Shown: positions 33,824 through 43,288, numbered from the stretch's first letter. The stretch is 64,000 nt of DNA from Acidimicrobiales bacterium (GCA_041394245.1 JAWKIR010000002.1:248001-312000), one strand, 5' to 3'. Numbers and translations: made by a program. The notes: a model not told the origin generated them from the letters alone.

Positions 33824-35338
33824 ATGGTCGATTCCCCCTGGGCAGGCGATGCCTGCTCGCTCGTCGACGCGTATCGCTCCGGTGAACGCTCGCCGGTTGA
33901 GGAGCTCGAAGCATCGCTCGCCGCAATCGAGCGAAGTGATCTCAACGCGTTCGCGTACCTCGACCCCGATACGGCGCGGGAGGCGGCGCTGAGTGCCGAT
34001 GTGGCGCTGCCCTTCGGCGGCGTGCCGTTCGGGATCAAGGAGCTCGAGCAGGTGAAGGGGTGGCCCTACACCGAGGCGTCGCTGATCTTCAAGGATCGGA
34101 TCGGGGCCTACGACACGACGATGGTCACGAGGTTGAAGGCTGCAGGGATCGTCCCGGTGGGGTCGACGACGGCCAGCGAGTTCGGCGGGCTCAACGTCAG
34201 TGTCACCAAGATCAACGGGGTCACCGGCAACGCGTGGGACCCCACCCGCAGCGCCGGCGGGTCGTCGGGCGGCAGTGCGAGTGCAGTGGCCGGCGGGCTG
34301 ATTCCGCTCGCCTGTGGCGGCGACGGTGGCGGGTCGATCCGCATCCCCGCCGGCTACAACGGGCTGCTCGGGATGAAAGGCACCTACGGCCGGATTCCGC
34401 GCGGCCCCCACACGTCGCTCAACCCGCACACCGTCGTACTGGGCTGCCTCGCCCGTTCGGTGCGAGACGCAGCCCGTTACTACGACGTGGCCGCAGGTCA
34501 CGACGCCCACGATCCGACCAGCCTTCCCCGTGTCGAGGGATGGGAACGCAATCTCGGGACCCATGACCTGCGCGGCCGGAAGGTCGTGATCGACCCGACC
34601 CTCGGCGGCATCGCGATCGACGACGCGGCCCGCGCGGTGGTCGAGGCGGCCGCCGACCAGCTCGTCGCCGAGCTCGGGTTGATCCGGGTCGACCTGCCGG
34701 TCGAGATCCCCCGCATGGGAGGCGAGTGGATGATCGGCAACATCAGCAGCCTCTACGGCGAGATCGAGCACCTCTGGCCGGGTTGCGCGGCCGATCTCAC
34801 CGACGAGATCAGGGTCGCGATCCAGCTGTCGGAGAACCTGCTCAACATGCGCGTGGCGGCGGCCGCCGAGATGGCTCGACGCGAGGCCAACGAGGCGATG
34901 GCGCGGCTGTTCGACGAGGTCGACTTCGTCCTCACGTCGACCAACCCGGGGCCTGCATTCGCGGCCGATGCCGGCATGAGCAGCGATGCCAAGACCTTCA
35001 TCGACTACGCCCGGGGCAGCGCACTGATCCAGAAGGCCTTCAGCGGGGTGCTCAAGACGGCCCGTGCCGTGAGCGGGGTGGCCCCCAGGACGCCGCAGCG
35101 ATTGCTCGCCGCCGGCACCAAGGGGTCGCCCGAGTTGCTCGACATGGGCGCGCTCACCATCCCCGCCAATCTGTCGGGCAACCCGGCGATCTCGATACCG
35201 GCGGGCGATGTTGGCGGCCTCCCGATCGGCCTCCAGGCCATCGGCCGTCATCACCAGGATGCGCTCCTGCTCGACCTGGCGCTCCACGTCGAGCGCGAGC
35301 GGCCGTGGCCCCTCGTCGCGACGAGAGCCCTAGCCTGA
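33824..35338 (+). CDS. Amidase signature family amidase
   Basis: A 504-residue hydrolase of carboxamides. The catalytic triad can be placed: Lys72 in PFGIKE, the cis-Ser in SAGGSSGGSAS (about 147-148) and the nucleophile Ser171 in GGDGGGSIRIPA. The C-terminal half has LTIPANLSGNPAISIPAG, a common family end piece. It starts 9 nt after the HNH gene and is followed 4 nt later by purU. Substrate not predictable. Confidence 0.93.
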   Translation: MVDSPWAGDACSLVDAYRSGERSPVEELEASLAAIERSDLNAFAYLDPDTAREAALSADVALPFGGVPFGIKELEQVKGWPYTEASLIFKDRIGAYDTTMVTRLKAAGIVPVGSTTASEFGGLNVSVTKINGVTGNAWDPTRSAGGSSGGSASAVAGGLIPLACGGDGGGSIRIPAGYNGLLGMKGTYGRIPRGPHTSLNPHTVVLGCLARSVRDAARYYDVAAGHDAHDPTSLPRVEGWERNLGTHDLRGRKVVIDPTLGGIAIDDAARAVVEAAADQLVAELGLIRVDLPVEIPRMGGEWMIGNISSLYGEIEHLWPGCAADLTDEIRVAIQLSENLLNMRVAAAAEMARREANEAMARLFDEVDFVLTSTNPGPAFAADAGMSSDAKTFIDYARGSALIQKAFSGVLKTARAVSGVAPRTPQRLLAAGTKGSPELLDMGALTIPANLSGNPAISIPAGDVGGLPIGLQAIGRHHQDALLLDLALHVERERPWPLVATRALA

Positions 35339-35342
35339 CCAG

Positions 35343-36191
35343 GTGCCGATCCACGTCCTGACCCTGCAGTGCCCCGACCGCAAGGGCATCGTGGCCGCCA
35401 TCTCGACCGCCCTCGTCGGACTCGACGCCAACATCCTCCAGAACGCCGAGTTCAGCGACGCCGCCACGGCGACGTTCTGCATCCGCACTCGCTTCGAGGC
35501 ACCCCTCGACGACGCCGACGCGATCGCCGACCGGCTCTCGGTGACGGCATCGGCGTTGGGCGGCGAGCTGCGGGTCCGGCGCGAAGACGAGCGGCGTCGG
35601 GCGCTGATCATGGTGTCGAAGTTCGACCATTGCATGCTCGACCTGCTCTACCGGCACCGCAGCGGCGATCTGCCGATCGACATCCCGATCGTGGTGTCGA
35701 ACCATCCCGATCTCCGCGAGATCGTGGAGAGCCACGGCGTCGCCTTCGAGGAGATCCCCGTCACGAAGGACACGAAACCGGAGGCGGAGCGGGCCCTGGC
35801 CGACATCGTGGACCGCGACGGCATCGATGTGGTGGTGCTGGCCCGCTACATGCAGGTGCTGAGCGACGACTTCTGCGGTCGGTATCCGGCGCGGATCATC
35901 AACATCCACCACTCGTTCCTACCCGGGTTCAAGGGGGCCAAGCCCTACCACCAGGCGTGGGACCGGGGGGTGAAGCTCACCGGGGCGACCGCCCACTTCG
36001 TGACGGCCGACCTCGACGAAGGGCCGATCATCGCCCAGGACGTCGAAGCCGTCAGCCACCGTCACGCGCCGGAGCAGATGGTCGCTCGCGGCCGGGATGT
36101 CGAGCGTCGAGTGCTGTCCGAGGCGGTCACCGCGTTCGCCGAGGACCGCATCTTCCTGCTCCCCAACGGGCGGACCGTTGTATTCGAATGA
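35343..36191 (+). CDS. purU: Formyltetrahydrofolate deformylase
   Basis: Hydrolyses 10-formyl-THF to THF and formate, feeding PurT-type purine synthesis and balancing C1 units. The 282 residues contain an N-terminal ACT domain (about 1-80; LTLQCPDRKGIVAAISTAL) and a formyltransferase-like catalytic domain with IINIHHSFLPGFKGAKPYHQA (Asn187, His189) and HFVTADLDEGPII (Asp225). GTG start. The end of the gene has a small direct repeat GTTGTATTCGA running over the stop (36178-36206). Confidence 0.95.
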   Translation: MPIHVLTLQCPDRKGIVAAISTALVGLDANILQNAEFSDAATATFCIRTRFEAPLDDADAIADRLSVTASALGGELRVRREDERRRALIMVSKFDHCMLDLLYRHRSGDLPIDIPIVVSNHPDLREIVESHGVAFEEIPVTKDTKPEAERALADIVDRDGIDVVVLARYMQVLSDDFCGRYPARIINIHHSFLPGFKGAKPYHQAWDRGVKLTGATAHFVTADLDEGPIIAQDVEAVSHRHAPEQMVARGRDVERRVLSEAVTAFAEDRIFLLPNGRTVVFE

Positions 36192-36225
36192 CGTTGTATT
36201 CGACTGAGCGGGCCCGAGTCGAGCG

Positions 36226-37860
36226 TCAGCGCAGCTTCACCGGGGTGGTGACCTCGGCGTAGAAGTCGTTGCCCTTGTCGTCGACCACGATGAAGGCGGG
36301 GAAGTCCTCGACCTCGATCTTCCACACGGCCTCCATGCCGAGCTCGGGGAACTCGAGGACCTCGACGCTGCGGATCGAGTCCTTGGCGAGACGAGCGGCG
36401 GGGCCGCCGATCGAGCCGAGGTAGAAGCCGCCGTGGGCGGCGCACGCCTCGGTCACCTGGCGGGAGCGGTTGCCCTTGGCCAGCATGACCATCGAGCCAC
36501 CGGCGGCCTGGAACTGTTCGACATAGGAGTCCATGCGGCCGGCGGTGGTGGGGCCGAACGAGCCGGAGGCGTAGCCCTCAGGGGTCTTGGCCGGACCGGC
36601 GTAGTAGATCGCATGGTCCTTGAGGTACTGCGGCATCGGCTCGCCGGCGTCGAGACGTTCCTTGATCTTGGCGTGGGCGATGTCGCGGCCGACGACGAGG
36701 GTGCCGGTGAGCGAGAGGCGGGTCTTGACCGGATACCGGCTGAGCTGGTTGCGGATCGCGTCCATCGGCTGGTTGAGATCCACCTCGATGACCTCGGTCG
36801 AGAGCTCGTCGTCGGCGGCTTCGGGAAGGAACCGGGCCGGGTCGGTCTCGAGCTGTTCGAGGAAGACGCCGTCGGCGGTGATCTTGGCCCGGGCCTGGCG
36901 ATCGGCCGAACACGAGACGGCGATGCCGACCGGGTTGGAGGCGCCGTGGCGGGGGAGTCGGATCACCCGGATGTCGTGGCAGAAGTACTTTCCACCGAAC
37001 TGGGCGCCGATCCCGAATTCGCGGGTCTGCTCCAGGATCTTCTGTTCCCATTCGAGATCGCGATAGCCGTGGCCGGTCGCCGCGTCGCCGGTTGTCGGGA
37101 GCGCATCGAGATAATGGGCCGAGGCGAGCTTTGCCGTCTTCAGGTTGAACTCGGCCGACGTACCGCCCACGACGAGGGCGAGATGGTACGGCGGGCAGGC
37201 CGAGGTGCCGATGGCCCGCAGTGACTCGTCGAGGAAGTCGACGAGCGACGTCTCGTTGAGCAGGGCCTTGGTCTTCTGGAAGAGGAACGACTTGTTGGCC
37301 GAGCCGCCGCCCTTGGCCATGAACAGGAACTCGTAGGACGACCCGGGCTTCGTGTAGAGCTCGATCTGGGCGGGCAGGTTGTTGCCGGTGTTCTTCTCCT
37401 CGAACATCGACAGGGGAGCGAGCTGGGAGTAGCGCAGGTTGGTCTGGGTGTAGGTGTCGAAGATGCCCTTCGAGATCCATTCGGCATCATCGGCGAGGGT
37501 CAGCACCTGGTCGCCCTTCTTGCCCATGACGATGGCCGTGCCGGTGTCCTGACACATCGGGAGCACGCCGGCCGCGGCGATGTTGGCGTTGCGCAACAGT
37601 TCGGTCGCCACGAAGACGTCGTTCGGCGATGCTTCCGGGTCGTCGAGGATCGAGGCGAGTTGTTCGAGATGTTCGGTCCGCAGATAGTGGGCGATGTCGT
37701 GCATCGCTTCGCGGGCGAGCATCTGCAGGACCTCGGGGTCGACCTTCAGCAGCGTCGTGCCGTCGACGTCGACGGTCGACACTCCAACCGTCGGGAGGAG
37801 ACGGTATTCGGTCGTGTCGGGGCCGACGGGCAGGAGATCGGAGTAGGCGAACTCGGTCAT
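36226..37860 (-). CDS. Class I fumarate hydratase
   Basis: Interconverts fumarate and malate in the TCA cycle using a [4Fe-4S] cluster. The 544 residues match the single-chain class I enzyme: N-terminal catalytic alpha domain with GVLPMCQDTGTAIVMGKKG, SACPPYHLALVVGG and GIAVSCSADRQARAKI (three cluster cysteines), and a C-terminal beta domain with GPTTAGRMDSYVEQFQAAGGSMVMLAKGNRS. It is monocistronic and divergent from the small membrane protein. Confidence 0.95.
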   Translation of the reverse strand: MTEFAYSDLLPVGPDTTEYRLLPTVGVSTVDVDGTTLLKVDPEVLQMLAREAMHDIAHYLRTEHLEQLASILDDPEASPNDVFVATELLRNANIAAAGVLPMCQDTGTAIVMGKKGDQVLTLADDAEWISKGIFDTYTQTNLRYSQLAPLSMFEEKNTGNNLPAQIELYTKPGSSYEFLFMAKGGGSANKSFLFQKTKALLNETSLVDFLDESLRAIGTSACPPYHLALVVGGTSAEFNLKTAKLASAHYLDALPTTGDAATGHGYRDLEWEQKILEQTREFGIGAQFGGKYFCHDIRVIRLPRHGASNPVGIAVSCSADRQARAKITADGVFLEQLETDPARFLPEAADDELSTEVIEVDLNQPMDAIRNQLSRYPVKTRLSLTGTLVVGRDIAHAKIKERLDAGEPMPQYLKDHAIYYAGPAKTPEGYASGSFGPTTAGRMDSYVEQFQAAGGSMVMLAKGNRSRQVTEACAAHGGFYLGSIGGPAARLAKDSIRSVEVLEFPELGMEAVWKIEVEDFPAFIVVDDKGNDFYAEVTTPVKLR

Positions 37861-37892
37861 GGCTTCACGGTAGTGGTCGCTACGCTCCAGCC

Positions 37893-38189
37893 GTGAGCCG
37901 GGACGGGGATCCTCAGCAGCGGGCCGAGCAGACCATCGATCGGATCGCGCACGCCTTCTCGCCAGCCGAGTGGAAGGGGCGCTCGCTCGTGATCGCGATC
38001 GCGGTGTTCGCGACGGTCGCAGCCGTCACCGTCGTCCAGCGGGCGCTGTTCGCCGACAGCACGATGGGTTGGATTTTCACCGCCGTGCACGGCGCGATCG
38101 TTGTCGTCGGGGTGCCGGTGCTCTCGGTGCGTGCGGTTCGCGACTGGCGCGCCGCACAGGCGGATCAGCCGAGCGGGGTCCCCGAATAG
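37893..38189 (+). CDS. Small two-helix membrane protein
   Basis: A 98-residue hypothetical protein with GTG start. Residues about 32-52 (LVIAIAVFATVAAVTVVQ) and 63-83 (GWIFTAVHGAIVVVGVPVL) are membrane helices, with an acidic amphipathic N-terminus. The 3' end overlaps the convergent redoxin-like gene by 25 bp. No function recognised. Confidence 0.6.
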   Translation: MSRDGDPQQRAEQTIDRIAHAFSPAEWKGRSLVIAIAVFATVAAVTVVQRALFADSTMGWIFTAVHGAIVVVGVPVLSVRAVRDWRAAQADQPSGVPE

Positions 38190-38647
38190 GCGACGGGGTC
38201 GCCCGCGGCCGGAACGGCGGGGCGGCTCCAGCTCGTGAGCGCAGCCACGGCCTCGGCGACCTGGCGCCAGGCATCGGGGTCCCATCCCTCGGCCATCGCG
38301 GTGACCTGGCCGTCCTGGCGCAGCAGTGCGATTGCCGGAGCCTGTTCGATCCCGAGGCTGCGCACGACCGCACCGGTCGGGTCGACGAAGGTAAGGATCT
38401 CGTCGGCGTAGGGGCCGAGGAAGCGGCGGGCGTCGTCGATCGAGCAGGTCAGGATCCAGCAGATACGGCAGTCGGCGCCGCTGAAGTGCTGGAGGATCCG
38501 CTTCGAGGTGTCGAGCAGCCAGGCGCTCTCGTGGGTGAAGGGGTCGAGCACCACCGGAACCAGCGGAAACGTCGTCAGCCAGTCGCCCAAGGGACGAGCG
38601 TCGCCGTCGAGCGGCTGAAGATCGAGGTCGAGAGCAGCGGTCACCAC
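38165..38647 (-). CDS. Thioredoxin-like fold protein
   Basis: A 160-residue protein whose second half, DEILTFVDPTGAVVRSLGIEQAPAIALLRQDGQVTAMAEGWDPDAWRQVAEAV, looks like a thioredoxin fold with the cis-Pro in QAPAI. A CRIC pair lies in SGADCRICWIL, where a redox dithiol would be expected. No signal peptide. The start is uncertain: GTG at 38647 is used because longer forms run into the divergent gene. Partner unknown. Confidence 0.65.
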   Translation of the reverse strand: MVTAALDLDLQPLDGDARPLGDWLTTFPLVPVVLDPFTHESAWLLDTSKRILQHFSGADCRICWILTCSIDDARRFLGPYADEILTFVDPTGAVVRSLGIEQAPAIALLRQDGQVTAMAEGWDPDAWRQVAEAVAALTSWSRPAVPAAGDPVAYSGTPLG

Positions 38648-38710
38648 GGACGTGAAAGCTAGCGCAGCCGACGCGTAACGGGTCGCATCGGGGGCGATAC
38701 GATCGCTGTC

Positions 38711-39499
38711 GTGCACCCGATCGAGCGTCTCCGGTATGTGGCCCGAGCCGGTGATGCGCCGACGGCACCACTCGTGCGGGAAGCTGCGATCGCCCTCGCA
38801 TCGTTCGCGCACGACCCGGTGGAGCTCCTCACGGCCTGCCGCCAGCTGATCGAGCGTCGGCCCACCTCGGGGCCGCTCCTGTGGGTCGCGGCACGAATGG
38901 TCACCGGCACCGACCCGGGCACCGAGGCATGGGAGGCCGTCGAGGCGCTGGAACGCGACACCACCGCGCGAGAGTTGACTCATGCCCTCCCCGCTGACTC
39001 GAGCGTGCTGGTGATCGGTGCGTCGGAAATCTGTGGAGAAGCGGTGCTCCAGCGGCCCGATGTCGAGGTGCTCGTGGCCGACACGGTCGGCGAAGGCTAT
39101 GGGTTGGTTCGTCAGCTCGAGGCGCGCGACCACCTCGTCGTCGACGTGCCCTCCGCCGGTGTCGGCGCGGCAGCCGCCGAGGTCGACCTCGTCCTCCTGG
39201 AAGCCGAGGTGCTGCACGAGGAAGCCGCGCTGGCCCGGTCGGGTTCGCTCGCGGCCGCCGCCGTCGCCCACCACGCCCACACGCCGGTGTGGCTGGTCGC
39301 CGGAGTCGGCCGTGTGGTCCCGAGCCGGATGTTCGGCTGGGTCACCGATCGCGGCACCGATGTCGATCCGTGGGATGCCGATGTCGAATCCGTGCCCGTC
39401 GCCCTCGTCGACGAGATCGTCGGTCCGTCCGGTCTCCAGCCGGTGGGCGAGCTGCGCTATCGCATCGACTGCCCGATCGCGCCGGAGCTGTTCCGGTGA
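38711..39499 (+). CDS. Initiation factor 2B / MtnA-like protein
   Basis: A 262-residue protein with the Rossmann-like half of the eIF-2B/MTR-1-P isomerase superfamily: SSVLVIGASEI, a DTVGEGYGLVRQLEAR segment, DLVLLEAEVLHEEAALARSGSLAAAAVAHHAHTPVWLVAGVGRVVP, which mirrors the D-x-x-x-x-x-A...G-T...A-x-A-A...P-v-x-v-x-a pattern. It is shorter than MtnA (about 350 residues) and the catalytic Cys/Asp context is not clear, so a sugar-phosphate function is uncertain. Overlaps the next gene by GTGA. Confidence 0.65.
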   Translation: MHPIERLRYVARAGDAPTAPLVREAAIALASFAHDPVELLTACRQLIERRPTSGPLLWVAARMVTGTDPGTEAWEAVEALERDTTARELTHALPADSSVLVIGASEICGEAVLQRPDVEVLVADTVGEGYGLVRQLEARDHLVVDVPSAGVGAAAAEVDLVLLEAEVLHEEAALARSGSLAAAAVAHHAHTPVWLVAGVGRVVPSRMFGWVTDRGTDVDPWDADVESVPVALVDEIVGPSGLQPVGELRYRIDCPIAPELFR

Positions 39500-40737
39500 G
39501 TACCGGGCGTCGGGCGTTGGTCGGTGCCGCCTTCCTGGCGCTGTTCGTCGCCGGCGCCGCAGTCGCGGCCAACACGGTCGGCAACGACGACGAGCCCGAT
39601 GCGGGGGCGGTCGAGGTGCTCTCCGGCCAGTCGACCTCGTCGCCGTCGACGAGCTCCTCCACGTCGTCGACGACCACCACAACCACCACCACGGTCGCGC
39701 CGCCGCGCACGGCGACGCTCGCGTTCACCGGCGACCTTCTCCCGCACGGCCCGGTGGTGCGGACCGGCGCGACCAACCAATGGGAGGCCACGGGATCCGA
39801 CGGCTGGGACTTCCGTCCGATGTTCGACGAGGTGCGCCCCATCCTGTCGGCCGCGGATCTGGCCATCTGTCATCTCGAATCGCCGGTGTCGAGCACCGAC
39901 ACCAACCTGAGCGGCTATCCGGTCTTCAACGCACCCAGGGCGTTCGTCGAAGCCGCCGTCGACGCCGGCTACGACGGGTGCAGCACAGCCTCGAACCACG
40001 CGTTCGACCGTGGGGCCGACGGTGTGCGTTCCACTGTCGAGGTGTTCGAGCAATTGGGCATCGCCCAGGCCGGCATGGCCAAGGATGCGGCGCAGGATCT
40101 CGAGCCTGTGCTCTACGAGGTCAACGGGATGGTCCTCGCCCACATCTCGGCGACGTACTCGCTCAACGGTTTCGTGATGCCCGACGACGAACCGTTCCTC
40201 GTCGACCTGATCGAACCGGACGACATCATCGCCGAGGCGGCGCTGGCGAAGGAGGCGGGCGCGGAGTTCGTGATCGTGAGCCTGCACTGGGGCAACGAGT
40301 ACCAGCAGACCCCGTCCGCCGCGCAGGACCAGTGGCTGGCCGAGATCCTTCCGAGCGACGAAGTCGACCTCGTCATCGGCCACCACGCGCACGTCGTGCA
40401 GCCGATCGACAAGGTCGGCGACGAGTGGGTGGTTTTCGGGTTGGGGAATTTCCTGTCGAACCAATCGGCCAACTGCTGTGTGGCCGCGTCGCAGGACGGG
40501 ATGATCGCCCACGTCACTCTGCTCGAGAACGAGCTCGGCGAGATCGAGGTCGACAGCGTCTCCTACACCCCGACCTGGGTCGACCGTTCCGACGGCTACG
40601 TCATCCGTGTGGCCAACGGTGAACCCGGGCGTGAGGGCATCGCCGACGCGTTGGCGACATCGGCCGCCCGCACCGCCGATGTGGTGATGAGCCGCCTCGG
40701 TCCGGCGGATGGCCTCACCGAGCGCCTTCCGGGCTGA
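39496..40737 (+). CDS. CapA-family (poly-gamma-glutamate synthesis-type) metallophosphatase-fold protein
   Basis: A 413-residue exported protein: N-terminal helix ALVGAAFLALFVAGAAVAANTV, then a Ser/Thr stalk, then the CapA/PGA_cap domain with TLAFTGDLLPHGP, CHLESPVS, CSTASNHAFDRG, IVSLHWGNEYQQTPS, and IGHHAHVVQPID. These are metal-ligand motifs of the calcineurin-like fold. GTG start overlaps the upstream stop. The last 20 bp, including the stop, recur exactly at the end of the SGNH-like gene 2.5 kb downstream. Confidence 0.9.
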   Translation: MSTGRRALVGAAFLALFVAGAAVAANTVGNDDEPDAGAVEVLSGQSTSSPSTSSSTSSTTTTTTTTVAPPRTATLAFTGDLLPHGPVVRTGATNQWEATGSDGWDFRPMFDEVRPILSAADLAICHLESPVSSTDTNLSGYPVFNAPRAFVEAAVDAGYDGCSTASNHAFDRGADGVRSTVEVFEQLGIAQAGMAKDAAQDLEPVLYEVNGMVLAHISATYSLNGFVMPDDEPFLVDLIEPDDIIAEAALAKEAGAEFVIVSLHWGNEYQQTPSAAQDQWLAEILPSDEVDLVIGHHAHVVQPIDKVGDEWVVFGLGNFLSNQSANCCVAASQDGMIAHVTLLENELGEIEVDSVSYTPTWVDRSDGYVIRVANGEPGREGIADALATSAARTADVVMSRLGPADGLTERLPG

Positions 40738-40738
40738 G
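40719..40738 (+). repeat. 20-bp direct repeat, left copy
   Basis: CGAGCGCCTTCCGGGCTGAG covers the last codons (ERLPG) and stop of capA. The right copy is at 43265-43284, with the acetyltransferase pair between them. The match is exact over 20 bp and ends abruptly on both sides. Confidence 0.85.
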
Positions 40739-40806
40739 CCGATTTCGTCTTGCCGTCGCGGCGAGTGGTACGTTTCGGGGTCGACCGGCGTGCGGAAGAG
40801 GTGGGA

Positions 40807-42219
40807 TTGGTATTCAGCAGCGTCAGCTTCCTGTTCTACTTCCTTCCCGCCGTCGCCCTGCTGTATGCCATCGCCCCGCCGAAGGCCCGCAACGGGGTCC
40901 TCCTGGTGGCGAGTCTCCTCTTCTACACATGGGGATCGGGAGCCCTTGTGGGCGTTCTCCTCGTTTCCGTGCTGGTCGACTACGTCCTCGGGTTCGTGGC
41001 GGCACGAGGCCACGACCTCGACTCGGTGCGGCTGCGACGCCTTGCGATCACCGGTTCCGTCGTCGCCAATGTCGGAATTCTCGTCTGGTTCAAGTACGCC
41101 GGATGGCTGCTGACTGAAGCCGCCGACGCAGGCGTCTGGACCGGCACCGTGCCCGAGATCGTCCTGCCGATCGGGGTTTCGTTCTTCACGTTCCAGTCGA
41201 TGAGCTACACCATCGACGTTGCGAGGGGCCGCTGCGAACACCTCGTCAATCCGTTGGACTTCGCGCTGTACGTCACCCTCTTCCCTCAGTTGATCGCCGG
41301 CCCGATCGTTCGCTACCACGAGATACACGAGCAGATCCACCGGCGCGAACACAATCTCGCAAATGTCGGAGAGGGTGCGATCCGCTTCGCACACGGGCTC
41401 GCCAAGAAGGTCTTGGTCGCCGACACCGTGGCCGTGGTCGCCGACGTCGCCTTTGCCGACGCCAGCCCCTCGGCGGGGGTCGCGTGGGTGGGCATCTTCG
41501 CCTACACGGTGCAGATCTACTTCGACTTCAGCGGCTACTCCGACATGGCCATCGGGTTGGGAAAGATGTTCGGGTTCACCTTCCCTGAGAATTTCGAACG
41601 TCCGTACTCCGCTGTGTCGGTGACCGACTTCTGGCGTCGATGGCACATCACACTCTCGAATTGGTTCCGTGACTACGTCTACATCCCCCTCGGTGGGGGG
41701 AGGGGGGCCCCCGTCGCCGTGTATCGCAACCTGCTCGCGGTCTTCCTGCTCACCGGCGTGTGGCACGGAGCGAACTGGACCTTCGTCGTCTGGGGTGCCT
41801 ACCACGGCAGCTGGTTGCTCCTCGAGCGACGACTCCGACTCCGCAACACGGAGTCCGTGCGATCACCTGCGTTCCGGCGAGCAACCACGTTGTTCATCGT
41901 GATGATGGGGTGGGTGTTGTTCCGGGCCCCCGACCTCGGCGCAGCGATCGACTACTACGGTGCGCTGTTCTCCTTTGGGGGGTTCGAACTCGGTCCGGTG
42001 GAGCCCTTCATGACGACCCGCGTTGCCCTGACCCTTGCCGCGGCCACGATCGGGGTCGTCCTGCTGCCCCGCCATTTCGTCGCCGGCCCGGCGCTCGTCG
42101 ATCCCCGCAGCCGCGGTGCACTCGTCGGCCGCGCCCTTGTCATGTTGGTCGCACTCCCGTCTGCGCTGTTGCTGGTGGCTTCCGGCAGCTTCAGTCCGTT
42201 CCTGTACTTCCAGTTCTGA
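40807..42219 (+). CDS. MBOAT O-acyltransferase (AlgI-like)
   Basis: A 470-residue membrane-bound O-acyltransferase that would pass acetyl groups across the membrane to decorate a polysaccharide. It has the AlgI/DltB pattern: VFSSVSFLFYFLPAVALLY, WFKYAGWLL, LPIGVSFFTFQSMSYTIDVARG, FPQLIAGPIVRYHEI, DFSGYSDMAIGLGKMFGF, FWRRWHITLSNWFRDYVYIPLGG, and the catalytic His in LLTGVWHGANWTFVVWG. The TTG at 40807 (with GAGGTGG upstream) gives the standard N-terminus; longer forms are less likely. Third-position GC is lower than in neighbours. Confidence 0.92.
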   Translation: MVFSSVSFLFYFLPAVALLYAIAPPKARNGVLLVASLLFYTWGSGALVGVLLVSVLVDYVLGFVAARGHDLDSVRLRRLAITGSVVANVGILVWFKYAGWLLTEAADAGVWTGTVPEIVLPIGVSFFTFQSMSYTIDVARGRCEHLVNPLDFALYVTLFPQLIAGPIVRYHEIHEQIHRREHNLANVGEGAIRFAHGLAKKVLVADTVAVVADVAFADASPSAGVAWVGIFAYTVQIYFDFSGYSDMAIGLGKMFGFTFPENFERPYSAVSVTDFWRRWHITLSNWFRDYVYIPLGGGRGAPVAVYRNLLAVFLLTGVWHGANWTFVVWGAYHGSWLLLERRLRLRNTESVRSPAFRRATTLFIVMMGWVLFRAPDLGAAIDYYGALFSFGGFELGPVEPFMTTRVALTLAAATIGVVLLPRHFVAGPALVDPRSRGALVGRALVMLVALPSALLLVASGSFSPFLYFQF

Positions 42220-43283
42220 TGCGTACGGACGACCGACCGCTCTGGGCCCTGTGGCTGTTCGGACTCCTCGTCGCCGCGCTTGTTGCGCAGGCGACGGCCT
42301 TCCGGCCCAACGACGTGGATACGGGGCTCGTCGTTGAATCTCCCGGGTTCGAGCCGGCTCGGCTGCTGGACGCAGAGTACTACCACGAGGTCGATGGATG
42401 GATCGAGTCGAGTTTCGCCCTCCGCGGGGTCGGACTCAGGGCGCGGGCAGCGGTGGACTACGAGTTGCTCGGCGACAGCACCGATCCCGAGCACGTGGTG
42501 GTGGGAAACGACGGTTGGTTATTCTACGCCGAGTACCTCAATCCCGACTGCGACGAACTGCGGGCGACGACGCCGCCGAACCTCGACACGGGGGGGGAGA
42601 ATGCCTTCTTCGTTGTCACACCGCCGAAGGCGGCCTATCACGCCGACCAGCTGCCCGAGCCGGAGGAATCATGCGTCGCCGAGGCCCGGACGGTCCAGCG
42701 GGCGAGTTTCGCACCGCAGACCATCGATCTGGATACCGGGTTGCGGACATTGGCCGATGCGGGGACCGACGTATTCCTGCGAGACGACACGCATTGGTCG
42801 ATGGAGGCACGCGTGTCGGTGGCACGGACCATCGTCGAGTCGCTCTCCGAAGGACTCTGGCGTGACGACCTCGCCGTCGGCCCGGTCCAACGACCCTCCG
42901 CCTTGTTGCGTCTCCTCGGCATTCGTCGAACGGAATCGTTCGAGGGCCCGGTGAGTGTCTCGACCGCAACCGTGACGGAGGATCGCATCTTCTCGGCCGG
43001 GGATCTGCTTGTGCTCCAGGCCTCGGAGGCTGATGAGGATGACGTGGTCCCCGGCGTCACCTACCTGGTGGGTGACTCCCAGATGTCCTACGTCATTCCC
43101 TTGCTCGCGCCATACTTCGAGGATCTCCGATTCGTGAACTGGCTGATGATCGAGGGGTTCGGATACCTCGCCCGGGACTGGCCGGATCCCGACCGGATCA
43201 TCGTGCAGACCATCGAGCACGAGGCCGCGAGCAGGATGGCGAATACCGATCTCGCCTCGTACCTCGAGCGCCTTCCGGGCTGA
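42219..43283 (+). CDS. SGNH/AlgX-J-like acetyltransferase partner
   Basis: A 354-residue protein with an N-terminal anchor helix (LWALWLFGLLVAALVAQATAF) and a periplasm-facing domain resembling the DHHW/AlgJ group: HVVVGNDGWLFYAEYLN, VTPPKAAYHADQLPE, FLRDDTHWSMEA (D-x-H-W) and LVGDSQMS (GDS-like). Such proteins take acyl groups from an MBOAT partner and place them on exported sugars. TGATG overlap with the MBOAT gene. Its last residues ERLPG come from the 20-bp repeat shared with capA. Confidence 0.78.
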   Translation: MRTDDRPLWALWLFGLLVAALVAQATAFRPNDVDTGLVVESPGFEPARLLDAEYYHEVDGWIESSFALRGVGLRARAAVDYELLGDSTDPEHVVVGNDGWLFYAEYLNPDCDELRATTPPNLDTGGENAFFVVTPPKAAYHADQLPEPEESCVAEARTVQRASFAPQTIDLDTGLRTLADAGTDVFLRDDTHWSMEARVSVARTIVESLSEGLWRDDLAVGPVQRPSALLRLLGIRRTESFEGPVSVSTATVTEDRIFSAGDLLVLQASEADEDDVVPGVTYLVGDSQMSYVIPLLAPYFEDLRFVNWLMIEGFGYLARDWPDPDRIIVQTIEHEAASRMANTDLASYLERLPG

Positions 43284-43284
43284 G
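43265..43284 (+). repeat. 20-bp direct repeat, right copy
   Basis: Exact copy of 40719-40738, in the same codon frame, so both genes end ERLPG-stop. It marks the right border of the MBOAT/SGNH cassette. Confidence 0.85.
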
Positions 43285-43288
43285 TCGC

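Noticed and set aside
38648..39682. Long minus-strand extension of the redoxin-like gene (505 residues)
   Set aside because: The extra part is the antisense shadow of the IF-2B-like and CapA genes.
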